Shown: piece by piece, positions 21,983 to 32,781 of the stretch
Numbering within the stretch: position 1 is the stretch's first letter
Layout: each line of letters starts with the position of its first letter
NCBI GenBank assembly: GCA_030247885.1
Contig: JAPDRO010000018.1
Location: forward strand, 62,001 to 126,000
Direction: 5' to 3'
Length of the DNA: 64,000 nt
DNA from: Taxawa tesnikishii (nom. ined.)
Taxonomy: Eukaryota; Ascomycota; Dothideomycetes; Dothideales
The notes under the pieces: generated by a model
Seen by the model: only the letters and a program-made list of their open reading frames with translations
The model's database searches: none
What the model was told of the DNA's origin: nothing
Translations under genes and position numbers: made by a program

Positions 21983-24133
21983 GGCGGCTACTGGCAACGG
22001 ATCTGTATGTACTGTATTGGGTATCGAGCGACGAATGATGGAAGACAAAAAAGGGCGATGCGAAGAAAGAACGTGGACAGAGAGACACAGACTGCGGTGT
22101 CGGGAATAATGAATGGACAGCAACCGCGGCGTGGCGGTGCGGTGTTCGGTACAATGGAGAGGCTCTTGTTCCAGCCATCTGCCGTCCTAGACCAGGATCC
22201 CCACAGTGGAGTTGGGAAAAGCGTGGAGAAGGGTAAATACTCGTGATGTGATTGGGCGAGACTCTACAGCTGGAAGCTCAATCCGCGCCTGTTTATCCCG
22301 ACCCACCGCTACCCACCCGTTACCCTGAACTCAACCTCGCCCGTACCGGGTTTGCAGGGGAGAACACCGAGACTCGGCTCCTTCATCGATCCACTCCCCT
22401 TGTCGCCTCTCACTCGCCGACACGCCTCAGAGTTATACTCCAATCCATGCGCCTTGCACATCCACCGCCGACTCCTCCCAATCCTGCGGACGGAAAGGCC
22501 CGCATACACTCAGAATGTGGTTCGTCCCTGTAATCTCATGTGAGCAGCTTCTCTTGCATTCTTGAGATTCGACGTACCTCTTGGAGGAATACCCCAGAAC
22601 CCTGGATCGTTTCCTGCTGCATCCATATGCATGGGAACCAAACCGTCCAACGTGAAGTACGGACCGCGCTGCATCCTTGTTTCCGCTCATTTGTAGGCCA
22701 CCCTTGGGACGAAGTGTTGCGCCGTGTTGCTACTGTCTCATGAACTACCAAGTCGTGCAAGGGCTCGGAGGCGTGGTTCGAGTGCGGCGGAGGTGGCAGC
22801 GGTTGTGGAGCCGGGAGCGAGGGCGCAAGCAGATGTGGTTGACTGTTCGTATCGGGATAATGGCTCTACGGAGCAAAGAAGATATCGGCAGAGGGTATGG
22901 GATTTAGACCGGCACTCCAAGGAGCCCGGCGATGCGCTACGCGCTGAAGGTGAGTTGGGAGCGTCCAGCCGCGCCAGTGCTTTTCGCTGTCTTGTCGATC
23001 TTTGTGGTTTTGTGCCGCGTCAAAACACGCTTAATGAAGCAGTGCCTTGTTTTGTATGAGGAAGAGACTGGTGTTACCGGAGAAGAACCAGCTACCGTGG
23101 GTGACTGAGACGCTTGAGATTCGGAAAAGTGACACAGTGTTTCACCACCAGGAGTCACAAGAGTATCGAAACAGTAAGCAGTAGGCTTTGACCCCTACTG
23201 TAGCACCTGTTCCGACACCAAAAACCGCTATCAACAACCTCGTAGTAGGGGTTAAAACCTACTAAGTCGGACGGCGGAAAGGCGCTGTCAAGCACTTTGT
23301 AGTAGGGCTTGACGCCTGTTACTTAGTGCGACGGCGCAAAGGAGGAAACGCTGAGCCCGGAGGCAGACAGCGAAAAAGGACGAGCAGGCCACTTGTGAGC
23401 TGGAAGCAACCGGCCGCGCTGGTGCTTGTGTCTGTGTTGTCGTTCTATACGGCCTCGAGGTGGTTAACGGACTGCACTTTGGTGCAGACCGGAGGGGTTG
23501 CCTGAGAGGAAGGAAGAGGAAGAAGTCAGAACGCGGACGGGGGTGGTTTTATGTGCGCCGCCAAGACCTCAAAGGTCATTCACGTCTCACCTCACCCCAT
23601 GTCTGGCCGAGTGACGGTTCTCAAGATTCACGAGTGCTTCACCGTGATCTCATCATTCCGTCGATTCCTCAGTTCGACGACAAGGAGCAGACAGGACGGA
23701 ATCGTAGCAACAAGATAGTATGATTGTTTTCAGCAGAGATGGTTTTCAGTAACAAGTTGCTATAGCAATGCCAATGCAGGAAAGCAGCAGAAGCATGGAG
23801 GACCTGATGATCCATCCAGGTCAGGTGTTCTCATGGGATCAGCTTAGGTTGTGGAACGCCATACAAAAGACAACAGGGTCGTTCTCAAGAACAGCGCTCC
23901 TAGTGGAAAGCAACGCCGAGCGAGCCGGGCAGCTGTAGCACATGAAAAGAGAATATCAAAGCAAGACTCACCTTGTCACACGTACCCAGTCCTGATTGTT
24001 GGGCCTGATATCAGAAGAGCATGCCTGCTCCCGCCATCAGCACCACGCAAACATCTCGGCATGCTAAGCCGCTCTTTCCCCTTTCGGCGGAATCGCACTT
24101 CAGATTGCCGCCATCTCAACCTTCTACCCTTCG
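21983..24133. other. 2.1-kb gene-less stretch with a palindromic repeat cluster
   Basis: This holds the upstream region of CYB2 and of the gene at 24134. No coding region is supported. The repeat cluster at 23179-23346 is described separately. Confidence 0.5.
23179..23346. repeat. Three related hairpin units
   Basis: Three units with palindromic cores: CAGTAGG/CCTACTG (23179-23200), TAGTAGG/CCTACTA (23243-23264) and TAGTAGG followed by an imperfect partner (23300-23322). The second and third are direct repeats over about 43 bp, both followed by a GACGGCG(G/C)AAAGG tail; the first is the related sequence in inverted orientation. No coding content. Possibly a decayed MITE cluster. Confidence 0.7.
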
Positions 24134-25087
24134 ATGCTTCGTTCTCGACCACCATCCCAAACATCGTTCCCCTTGGACATGAGCTATTATTCCTCACAAC
24201 CCGAGCGTGCCATCATGCCGAGCCCAGCACGCAGCACCGTACGCCGCAGAACCGTCTCTCCCGCACCTACCGAGACACCGCCCAAAGCATCCAAGCGAGC
24301 CAGTACCGACTCACCACGCGGTACCGCCTTGAAACGGAAAGCCCTTCACCAAGCAAGCGCCGAACACGCTTCCATTCCACCTGCTCCAGCATCAGCCGCA
24401 GCCCCTACCCCAACGCTAACCTTCGTCTCTCCTCTTCGACACCATGCCGCGCAAGCTAGGGCACAACTACGCAGCCGACCCTCGCCCAAAGAAAAGGAGA
24501 CGCGCTTCTCGACCGTAATGTCACAATTCGACCTCCCCTCCCTCCTCATCACCGCCCCGACCGCAGAACAGTCAAAGGACCCGGAGCTCGCAAGCACACC
24601 CAGCGGCGCCGAATCCGAAAAGCGCCAACACGACAACAGGCACAGAGCGTTCCCGCGGCTGGGAATCTTCGCTATTCGCCTGTTCAGGCCTTGGAGGTGG
24701 GGGCACGGGCCGCCGCCGCCGGACGAGAGGAGGAAGAAACCCAGGAAGCCAAGGACTCCGTACTCTCCGCCAGCGAAACCCACGCCTTGCCCTCCGCACG
24801 CGGAACCGACGACTGCTGCGGCTGTGACCGTGTCGTTGCCGACTGAGAGTAGCCTGCCGGTGCCTGCGCCTGCGTCGTCGCCGACGGATGCTCGCGTACC
24901 GATGTCTGCGGCCGATGTGCCGTCGAGAACCCAGACGCCAGTGGAGATGCAGACACCGGACGCGGTTGGGGACTCGGAGGAGGACGGGAAGGAGAAGCAC
25001 AAGAAGTGTTTGGTGGTGAAAGCGAAACCCAAGAAGGGTCCCAAGGTTCCTGTCGGCGTTCGGATCGTGAGGAAACACGCAGGATGA
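24134..25087 (+). CDS. Pro/Ala/Ser-rich orphan protein
   Basis: Single open frame, 317 aa from ATG 24134; ATG 24179 (MSYYSSQPERAIMPSPARST) is an alternative start and may be better. Low complexity and presumably disordered: Pro-, Ala- and Ser/Thr-rich with basic patches (DERRKKPRKPRTPYSPPAKP) and a strongly basic end (KAKPKKGPKVPVGVRIVRKH). One short ordered-looking patch, FPRLGIFAIRLFRPWRWG, lies around residues 170-187. No family is recognised. An unmodelled intron is possible. It is convergent with the FGGY kinase gene 236 bp away, and its stop is followed by an A11 run. Confidence 0.6.
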   Translation: MLRSRPPSQTSFPLDMSYYSSQPERAIMPSPARSTVRRRTVSPAPTETPPKASKRASTDSPRGTALKRKALHQASAEHASIPPAPASAAAPTPTLTFVSPLRHHAAQARAQLRSRPSPKEKETRFSTVMSQFDLPSLLITAPTAEQSKDPELASTPSGAESEKRQHDNRHRAFPRLGIFAIRLFRPWRWGHGPPPPDERRKKPRKPRTPYSPPAKPTPCPPHAEPTTAAAVTVSLPTESSLPVPAPASSPTDARVPMSAADVPSRTQTPVEMQTPDAVGDSEEDGKEKHKKCLVVKAKPKKGPKVPVGVRIVRKHAG

Positions 25088-25323
25088 CGGTCGTCAGCTC
25101 GGTTCGCTGGCGGAGGATGCATCACTATCGGCTCTTGAAAAAAAAAAAAGAAAAGAAACTCAGCATGAATTCCGGTAGAAGCGAAAGGTCTGGGAGTATG
25201 GGTTCAATCGAGTTCTTTTCTCAGCGAAAAAACTTTCTATTCATGACCGTCCGTGACAGCGTGCCCTCTTTCCTACTCTCATTACTCACACAACACCACA
25301 CCGGACTCGTACACGCTCTTCTC

Positions 25324-27296
25324 TTATGAGCTCTTTCCCCAACCCTTAACCGCATCATCGATGTCCTTCCTGTACTGCCTCTGCTGCTCGCACTGTTCCA
25401 GGAAGACCTTGTACTTGGCCTTCAACAGCTTCTTTTCATTCTCGTCCTCGCTCGGGTAGACTGCCTTTCCAGGCTTGCTCATGCGGTCCATGATATCCCA
25501 CAAGGGCTCACTCTTCCCATCCTTGTCGGTGCTGGCAGCCTTGGCACCGAGCATGGCGGCGCCGTGCACGACGGCCGCGTGCACGTAACGCGGGATCAGG
25601 ACGGGCATGTCGCACGCCGTCGCCATCAGCTTCATCAAAATGTCGTTCTGGCACTGCGAGCCGCTCATGAAGATGCTGGAGATGACGTGGCCGCTGTTGT
25701 TCATGCGCTCGATGATCTGCTGCGTCTGCAGCGCGATGAACTCCATGGTCGCGTAGTAGTAGACGGCCAGCGCGTCGAGCGACTTGTCGGACGAAATGCC
25801 GATGATGCTGCCCTTCATGTTCGGGTCCGCGATCGGGCTGCGGTTGCCGAACAGGTCGCCGTAGAAGAAGAAGTGCCGGCCCAGGTACGAGATGGCGGGC
25901 GCGTCGATCCTCTCGGCCATCTCCCGTAGGTGCTCGTTCAGGTAGTCGTAGATGTTGGTGTTGAACGTCTCGGCCACTGACAAAGCTTCGTTGAACGCGG
26001 GATGCGTCTCCAGCACGTGCTTGAGCAACTCGCCCGTCGCGGACTGTCCGCCTTCGGCCATCCAATAGTCGGGAATCAGCACGTCTCGGTACGGTCCCCA
26101 GACGCCGTCCACGAATACGGGCTTCTCCGACATGGCCAAGTGGCACGTCGAGGTTCCGGCCACGGCAGCGAGACGGGTGAAGGCTTGTGAGACGTGGTTC
26201 TTGGGCGCATCGCTGTCGAGGGCATCGCCCGGCAGACGCACCTTTGCGCCCACGGTGCCGATCCAGCCAGCATAAGCGTCAATGACTCCGGAGCCGACTG
26301 CTATGCCTGCCGGAAGACCCATATCGGCTGCCGCACGCTCGGAGAGGGTGCCAATCAGCTCACCGGCGGTGAGGTACTTGCCATTCTGTGAAAGTGGTCA
26401 GCTCAGGTGGTGCTCCGGAAATGAATCATGATGAAAAGGTATGTACCACCCCGTTGACGCCGCCCATGCGCTTGAAGTTGTCTTCGCACAGATCCTCGAG
26501 GCCAATCTCCTTCAAAAGTCCTCCTGCCAGCCCTTCACACTGCCATCAACGCCCACTGGCACGTATCCCTGCTTACAGACGACGCTGCAGAAGCTCCTCG
26601 TCTCGCTCCCGGTAGCAAGGTGGGTGAGAGCGTCGGTCAAATCGTAAAACTTGCAGCGCTCGAACAGCTCCTTGGGCATGTTGTTCTTCAGCCAGAGCAC
26701 CTTTGGAATCTCCATCTCGATGCTCATCTTGCCTCCGACGTAGCGCAGCAGGTTGTGGTCGGTCGCGTTGATCTTGTCCGTCTCCTTCTCCGGCCTGTGG
26801 TCCAGCCACAGGATCACGTTGCGGTCGTTGCCGTCGGCGTTGTCGAACTTGGGGCCGGTGACGGCGATGGGCTCGTCCGTGTCGTGCGAGAAGACGGCCA
26901 GGGAGCAGGTCGCGTCGAAGCCGATGCCGCGGACCGTGTTGCCGTCAATGTTGTGCTGGTCCATTGCACGTCGGATCGAGGAGCAGATGCATCGCCAGAT
27001 GTCTGTTGTGGATTGTTCCTGCGCGAACATTCGAGTCAACGTCTACAGTCGAGCACTGCCGGGTCGAGGGAGAGATAGCTTACATAGTATCCGGTCTGAG
27101 GCTGCCAGAGGCCAATGTTCTCGCTCGCCAATCCCACAATGTCTCCGTTACCGTTCATGATACAGGCTCTCGCGCTCCCGGTACCGACGTCGATGCCGAT
27201 GTAGTGGTCGACCTGCACATGCAGCTCGTTGTGCGGATCGACGGACATCTGGCGCGACTGCTGCCTGTACGGCTGGCGGAAGGGCATCGAAGTCAT
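25324..27296 (-). CDS. FGGY-family carbohydrate kinase (D-ribulokinase type, Ydr109c-like)
   Basis: Exons (minus) 27084-27296, 26447-27018 and 25324-26385 (introns of 65 and 61 nt) give 615 aa after adding one base at the A4 run 26514-26517; as written the frame hits TGA directly after KGWQEDF. The N-terminal ATPase motif is DHYIGIDVGTGSARACIMNG; the FGGY signature region follows WLDHRPEKETDKINATDHNL. Sugar-site and C-terminal motifs include GVIDAYAGWIGTVGAKVRLP, AAVAGTSTCHLAMSEKPVFV and SSIFMSGSQCQNDILMKLMA. In yeast Ydr109c and human FGGY the reaction is ATP-dependent phosphorylation of D-ribulose, viewed as metabolite repair; the cytosolic location here is inferred from the absence of a signal. 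The start is ATG 27296 (upstream GTG 27332 rejected). The donor of intron 2 may be GTACAT (chosen) or the GT three bases upstream. The break is most likely a sequencing deletion, because both sides are otherwise intact. Confidence 0.9.
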
Positions 27297-27913
27297 GATG
27301 GGCAGTCGATCAGTCTCTTTGTATTCTCTCACTCTGCAAGGGGTATCGTGTGGCCTCGTGCGGTATGTACAGAAGGAAGAGGTCGAGATGAGGGGTTGAG
27401 GGGTAAAGATTTCTTGGATTTGGTAGCGGAGAGATGAGAGGACTGAATTGAAAATTGGTTACTTGGTCGGTTGTGTCCATCTGCTCTTGGACGGACCCGA
27501 TCGGCCTGCGGTTGAGCCCACGATGTCATCGCACAGCCTGTCTTTGTTGGAAAACACCGTGCCCGGGGTGGATCTCTTCGACCGCAGTCCTCTTCCCCGC
27601 GGTCGCCGGTGGGATTTTGTTGGAGAGCTGCTCCAGGGTCTCGATGACTCCCAGCCAGTGGCATTGAGGTTGATCCCTGTTCCATCAGTCCCTTCGTTCT
27701 CACTCTTTCTCCGAGTGGAAGTCTGTGACTACTACACGATGCTTGGCCATAGCTATCACGAGCCTGCTTTGCTCTGTTGCACGCAGCTTCGCCAGCGAAC
27801 ATGGTCTCTTCAGCACGACGACTGGATGAATCCACTCCGGCCGGTGGCTCGCGATTCCAATGACAGCATTGACTGCTCCACACCGACGCATCTGTGGCTG
27901 ACGGGTTGCAGCT

Positions 27914-28087
27914 CAGCTAAGGTAGGAATTTAGTGAGCTAAGGTAGACCCACAAAAGCTCGGCAAAACTCGGCTTAGGTAGGGTTAGCCGACTACTTTAG
28001 CGAGGTTCTACCTTAGGTAAAGTAATGCTAAGAGTTTATAGTAAGTGCAAATTCCTACCTGTTTTGACTAAATCTCTACCTTAGCTG
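27914..28087. mobile_element. 174-bp MITE-like inverted-repeat element
   Basis: The left end CAGCTAAGGTAGGAATTTAG pairs with the right end CTAAATCTCTACCTTAGCTG with two mismatches. Inside, the CTAAGGTAG/CTACCTTAG motif recurs several times in both orientations, including a perfect pair CTAAGGTAGA (about 27938) and TCTACCTTAG (about 28006), so the element folds into nested hairpins. I find no convincing target site duplication, so the exact borders are uncertain. No coding capacity. It sits about 190 bp upstream of the EMC10 start. Confidence 0.7.
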
Positions 28088-28191
28088 ACCTGCGTGCCCT
28101 GTGGCTGAACTCGACGCAAAGAGGCAGGCCGAGCTACCCCTCGCTTCGCTTTCGCTCTCGGTCTCGGCGAATCGTTGCGCCGCTTGCATGT

Positions 28192-28215
28192 GCGCGCCCG
28201 CGCGCCCGCGCGCCC
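28192..28215. repeat. (GCGCGCCC)3 octamer repeat
   Basis: Three perfect 8-bp units, 66 bp before the EMC10 ATG, probably in its 5' leader or promoter. Confidence 0.85.
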
Positions 28216-28280
28216 TACCAACTTCTACTCCATCCAGTACAGCCAGCAAGCCAACACTATAGATAGTAACTGCCGCAGCA

Positions 28281-28982
28281 ATGTCCATCTTCACTACTCT
28301 GCTAGGAGCCCTGTTCTTCCTGGCCCCTACAGCCGTCTCCGCATCCACCCAACACATCGTCGACATCCACGCCTGGCCTGTTTCCTCTACTTCGTCGCAG
28401 CCTCTTGCACGCATCACCTACACCCATCCCTCCCTCAATGCGACCGTAAAATCATACACCTCGCCCTCCTTCTCCTCAGACGACATCGTCCGTGTCGGTT
28501 TCTACCGCTCCGGTTCCGAAGATGCAAGCCAGTGGTCTGGCGTTGCAACCTCCGCGCTGAACTTCGCTCCCGAGCTCGAGAAGACGCTGCGACTGCATGT
28601 TGACGACAGCGGGCGATTGTACCATGTAGGATTCCGGGCACGAGACGCTACCACGGACAAGACGAAGGCATCGTCGAAAACCGCAAAGACTGTACCACCA
28701 CCGGCGGCGAGAAGTGCGGAAGGGTTAAATGTCGAGGTCGTGCAGATTGAGCAGGGCCCGCAGCCGCATCTGAACAAACCCGTTGTGCTGAACCCGGAAG
28801 GAAAGGTCGAGGGTAGTGAACAGGAGCAGAAGACGTTCTTGCAGAAGTGAGTTTGCACCCTCACCCCACGATTCCAAGGATGACGGAGGACATGTTAATC
28901 TGAGTTTACAAATAGGTACTGGTGGGCCATTGGGCTGTTCTTACTTATACAGGTCGTCATGGGCGGCGGAGGTGACAAATAA
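28281..28982 (+). CDS. EMC10: Emc10, ER membrane protein complex subunit 10
   Basis: Exons 28281-28846 and 28916-28982 (69-nt intron, GTGAGT...AAATAG) give 210 aa. A signal peptide (MSIFTTLLGALFFLAPTAVS, residues 1-20) leads to a lumenal beta-sandwich-like domain with ITYTHP, DDIVRVGFY and GRLYHVGFRA. A Pro/Lys-rich linker and one C-terminal membrane segment (YWWAIGLFLLIQVVMGG) follow. The KTFLQK/YWWA junction is formed only by splicing and is characteristic of the fungal family; an unspliced reading stops two codons into the intron. Emc10 is a peripheral or single-pass subunit of the EMC insertase in the ER. No frame defect. Confidence 0.88.
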
Positions 28983-29389
28983 AGACGCGGTAAATGCTAT
29001 GAAAACTTTCTTTGCATCACAATCAGTCCCACAGTATGAGCATGTCTTGAGGGTTGTGATGTCGCACGAATGGCTCTCCGGGAAAGATACTGAGACCTAT
29101 AAGGCGGTCCCTTCCTTGGAGTGCAACTGTTCCATTCGGCGGCGGGGTGGGCCTCCATCGACTGTGCGGGGCGGATTCAGGTAAAGGCGTGAATCGTAGA
29201 CGGTATCAGGCAAACATCTCTCAAACTCTTGATCGCGGTTCGCTGGTCACATGCGTCCTCTAGAATGTTGCCTTATGCCGCAACAGAGCGGCATCTCTCA
29301 CCTCTATCAACCCCCTACGCGCCACCGTTCCACCAATATCAGTCACGCCCTCACCAGTCGCGCCCCCGCAGGCGCAGTCCGCCGCCAGC
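28983..29389. other. Intergenic: EMC10 3' end and promoter of the gene at 29390
   Basis: 407 bp with no supported gene. Confidence 0.5.
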
Positions 29390-30966
29390 ATGTGCATCTG
29401 CCTATACGATGTCACGCTATACTCCTGCGGGCACACGCTGGCTCGCATCAACCAAACGGAGCCCTGCTCGCGCGCCGGCTCTCCAGGGCACCTTCGCTCC
29501 AACAACGTCTCCGGCACATCCGTCCTCCAGAATTCCACCAATCTAGTCCTAGATAACGTAAGATGTCCGGATCACGGCAGAAGAGCTCGCGTCGGTGGCC
29601 AACACCTGTTCGAGGTAGCGGTGGCGCTGGGCCGCCTACTGCAATCGTTCAAAAGGAGTGTGGAACAGCTCGCGCTGCTATACGCGACTTCGACCGGCGT
29701 TACGGTCCGCCGGCAGGAGCCGAGCCATACCGTCCTCACCACCATCAACCAGCTCGGAGGCAAGTGGGAGAGCAGCATGGACAAGATTGCTTTTTTGCGC
29801 CCGTGGTTGCGATGAATGCAGTGATTCAACGCATCCGGTATGCCGCAGACCGTCCTGAGCGCTGGCATGGAGAGACGATTCCGGGATTCGCGAGGGCGGT
29901 CAGTGCGAAGAATGATCTGGATGCGAGGTTTGGGACGCTTCGACGTCAGGTTGAAGACGCGAGGGTGCAGATGGGATTACAGAGACCTGCGTCGACTATC
30001 AATAAGGTCGCGCTTGATGTGGGAACACATACGGGAGCAACAAACGGAGCGAACGCGGCCGTAAGATCACCATTGTCGATAGAAGCGCACAAGCCTGTCT
30101 TTGCGGGTCCGGTAACGAAGGATCAGGCTCGTGACTCCGAGTTCACTCAGAGGCTGAGCTCGCCGTTGGATAGCCTGTGCGGAGACTTTGCGAAGCTCCA
30201 AACGCCATCTGGCACCGCAAGAGGTCAGCAGAAGCCGGTCGATAGGGCCGGTCTCAACATCTTCAACGTCCAACAGGCCATGTATGACCGCTCGGAGCTC
30301 AACCCTCATAGCGATAGCTTCCGGCCGTCCTGTCCTCAGGGCCAACACTTCACTCCTCCGCCCAAGGCGGAGCACCAACAACACGATCTCCAACGCAAGC
30401 TTGCTTCCCGGTCGCCTTCCAGTCTTGATCCTACCCCTGCCCAGATCCCTGCTCGCTCCAGCGCGGAGGTGAGGACAACATCACCGGCCCCCAGAAAGGC
30501 TCTCTCACAAGAACCGACGGTGTTTGAAACCCCTCGGCCACATACGGAGGGTTCACTCCATGAAAATCCTGATACCGAAAACCTCCGCACGATGGTATAC
30601 GGGCACGGCGCGCCCGACATCGATCCATTCAACGGTCGTCCCCAGCCGTATCATCCGCACGGTGTGAAAGGCGCTCCTTCAGGCTCACAGCGACTCCATT
30701 CGCTAGTTTATGGACGTCCGCCGGCATGGATGCGGAGTCCACATCACACGGAAGAGCGAGATGGTGCGACCGCCCCGCCGACCAATACGACGCCCGACTT
30801 CTTCCAGGCCCGCGCATGGGCCGCACTGGAGAGTCCGGGGCAGACGTGGTGCCAGCCCGACCATAAGGTGCGAGAATTGAAACGGATCTGGGACAGGCTG
30901 CCTTCGACGCAAGGAAGGCTCGGGAAGGATTTGATTGCTGAGGGCAGCCCGCCCCGCCCTCCTTGA
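29390..30966 (+). CDS. Orphan protein with Cys/His-rich head
   Basis: One continuous CDS of 525 aa is obtained by adding one base to the T6 run at 29791-29796. As written, ATG 29390 gives 141 aa ending PWLR and a second overlapping frame covers the rest. The head MCICLYDVTLYSCGHTLARI, then EPCSR and VRCPDHG, has a Cys/His spacing seen at the N-termini of many fungal zinc-binding proteins. A helical block follows (RLLQSFKRSVEQLALLY, INQLGGKWESSMDKIAF, IQRIRYAADRPERWHG). The remaining 350 residues are Pro/Ser/His-rich and disordered-looking, with repeated LVYG/MVYG motifs (LRTMVYGHGAPDIDPF, LHSLVYGRPPAWMR). I do not know the family. The paired frames and shared style argue for a single protein. 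Confidence 0.7.
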
Positions 30967-31450
30967 CGGCCCCGCAATATCAAAGCTCAATTTACGGTTC
31001 CACGTAGCGGGACGTGGTTCTGAAGCGTGTGCCAATGCCGACGTGGAGAGGGATGTGGTCTAGTCAAGCGTCGGTCGGAAAATCAGCCGAATGCTACTCG
31101 CCCGCAGCCGTAGCGGTCCGTCATAGGGATGAGCGAAGTGGATTCTAGGGTGGCCAGGGCCGCGGACGGGCGGGCATCCGCATTGGCATAAGCGTCTTAA
31201 CGATCTTGTTGCGATGGAGTGCGAAAGAGGTGGTATCAGACCAGCGTTGGTTGGCCAGACGGAAAGAAGCCCTTGATTCTGCGCATTCTAGACACTGTTT
31301 CGCAATGGGACCATGTTTCCCAATCGATGTTGGGCAGGCCTGGTAATGTTCTCTTTATTATAAAACTTCTCTTCGCAGAGAGCCGCTACAGAGTTGCAAT
31401 GGAAAGCAAATCAAGTCCTCTACGAATACCGCTTCTCTCCCGCCTAGACC
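30967..31450. other. Tail-to-tail spacer
   Basis: 484 bp between convergent genes. Nothing coding is supported. Confidence 0.5.
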
Positions 31451-32781
31451 CTATCTTCTACCCAGATCAATGTTCAAGACTTCGACCATCTTATCGGATC
31501 CTTGACTTCCCTCCGTCTGACCCAACCCAAAGAACGGCTTCACACCAACCTCTACCGTCTCCTCGAACAACCCTTGCACGATACCACTCAGCGCATCACC
31601 AGTCTGCTTGAAATCCGGAAACGCGTTGATTTCCAGCAACCATGCATCCCCGTCCGCATCGACCAAAAAGTCGACTCCGTAAAGCTCAAACCCATTGGGA
31701 AGGGGCTGGAAATGCACCATCATGCTCCTGGCAGCCGCCTCGAAGACTTCTCCAGTGATCTCGCAGATCTGACCGAAGACACCCTCCCTCCAGTCCCGCG
31801 TCTTCAAGTTTGACAGCTCCGAAGGGAGAGACCAAAACGCGTGCACGCTGCCCTCGCGCTCGCCGCTTTGCAGGCAAGTATTGGTCAGGTGCGAACTCAA
31901 TTCTTCATTCGGATCGCCCGACTCCGAGGTCCAAGGTGCGGTATAGGCGCTGGCGGCAAACAGCGCCAGCATGGGCTTGTAAACGTAGACCTTGAGCGCG
32001 CCGACTGCGAGGACATACGTCCGGATGTGAAATTTGCGGCCTGCAGAAGGAAAGGGTTCCGGCAGAAGCAGTGGGGGATGGATGTACGGCTGCGCAATGA
32101 AATGTCGAAGTTGCGACGTGATGATGCCGTTCGAGTCGTCGTCCCGCTCGATCGCATCGTCTTCGCTGCCTCTGATCCGGGTGCCGTCTTCGTCGCCAGA
32201 GTGCTCGGCGTCGTCGTCGGAATCCGGAAGATCTTCTTCCCATTGCTCGAAGATGGCGGTGAGCTCCTCCTCGCTACTGAAGAGCCGGATTCCCTGCCCG
32301 CGATCACTCATGCCGGGCTTCAGGATCCACCATTCGCGCTCTGCTTCCGCCAGGCCCTCGTTTCGCTCGAAGCTTTCCCGTAACTCGAACGCTTCGACCA
32401 AGGCATCGTCCAGAAACTCTGCATAGTCGACTTCGAACTCGACGCTGGGCTTTACGTGTTTTTTAGCGTGCTGTTCGGATTCTTAGTCAACCAGTGGGCA
32501 ACGGTGGTGGAGAGGTAGTGTTTTCGGATCAGGGCTTTGCGGATAACGTAGGAGTTGATCAGATTCGTATCGGAACGAAGAGCAGCTCCCTCCAGATCTA
32601 ACGACTCGTATTGTCTCCATTGGAGTAGACGGGTGTCTGAGGAGGGTACTGCGGAAGTGGACTGGATCAACACAAGCAATTCGGATGGCAGGCGAGCTTT
32701 GAGTGCGGCGGTGATGAGTGGCTGGACGTAGTCGTCCTCGTAGTCAATCAGCGCATAAACCTTTGTGTTTGCGGTGGCCAT
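31451..32781 (-). CDS. Tubulin-tyrosine-ligase-like protein (Pby1/Ybr094w type)
   Basis: Single exon on the minus strand from ATG 32781; 443 aa after adding one base in the T6 run (A6 on the coding strand) at 32459-32464. As written the frame ends after about 109 codons. Start: MATANTKVYALIDYEDDYVQ. TTL domain motifs: WWILKPGMSDRGQGIRLFSS (ATP-binding lysine and glycine loop), FIAQPYIHPPLLL, GRKFHIRTYVLAVG, SSHLTNTCLQ and GVDFLVDADGDAWLLEINAF (metal/ATP-binding E-x-N). An acidic loop (about residues 185-215) interrupts the fold, as in fungal members. Mammalian TTL ligates tyrosine to tubulin; the yeast homologue Pby1 is linked to P-bodies and its substrate is unclear, so I do not claim tubulin modification. 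793 bp divergent from the gene at 33575. Confidence 0.88.

Larger units (their letters stand above)
27297..28280. other. Divergent promoter region FGGY kinase / EMC10, with a MITE
   Basis: 984 bp between divergent starts. A 185-codon minus-strand frame (27329-27883) has no known motif. The MITE-like element at 27914-28087 and a GC-rich octamer repeat at 28192-28215 lie close to EMC10. Confidence 0.6.

Noticed and set aside
26620-27078. 152-aa plus-strand frame
   Set aside because: Shadow of the FGGY kinase exon 2.
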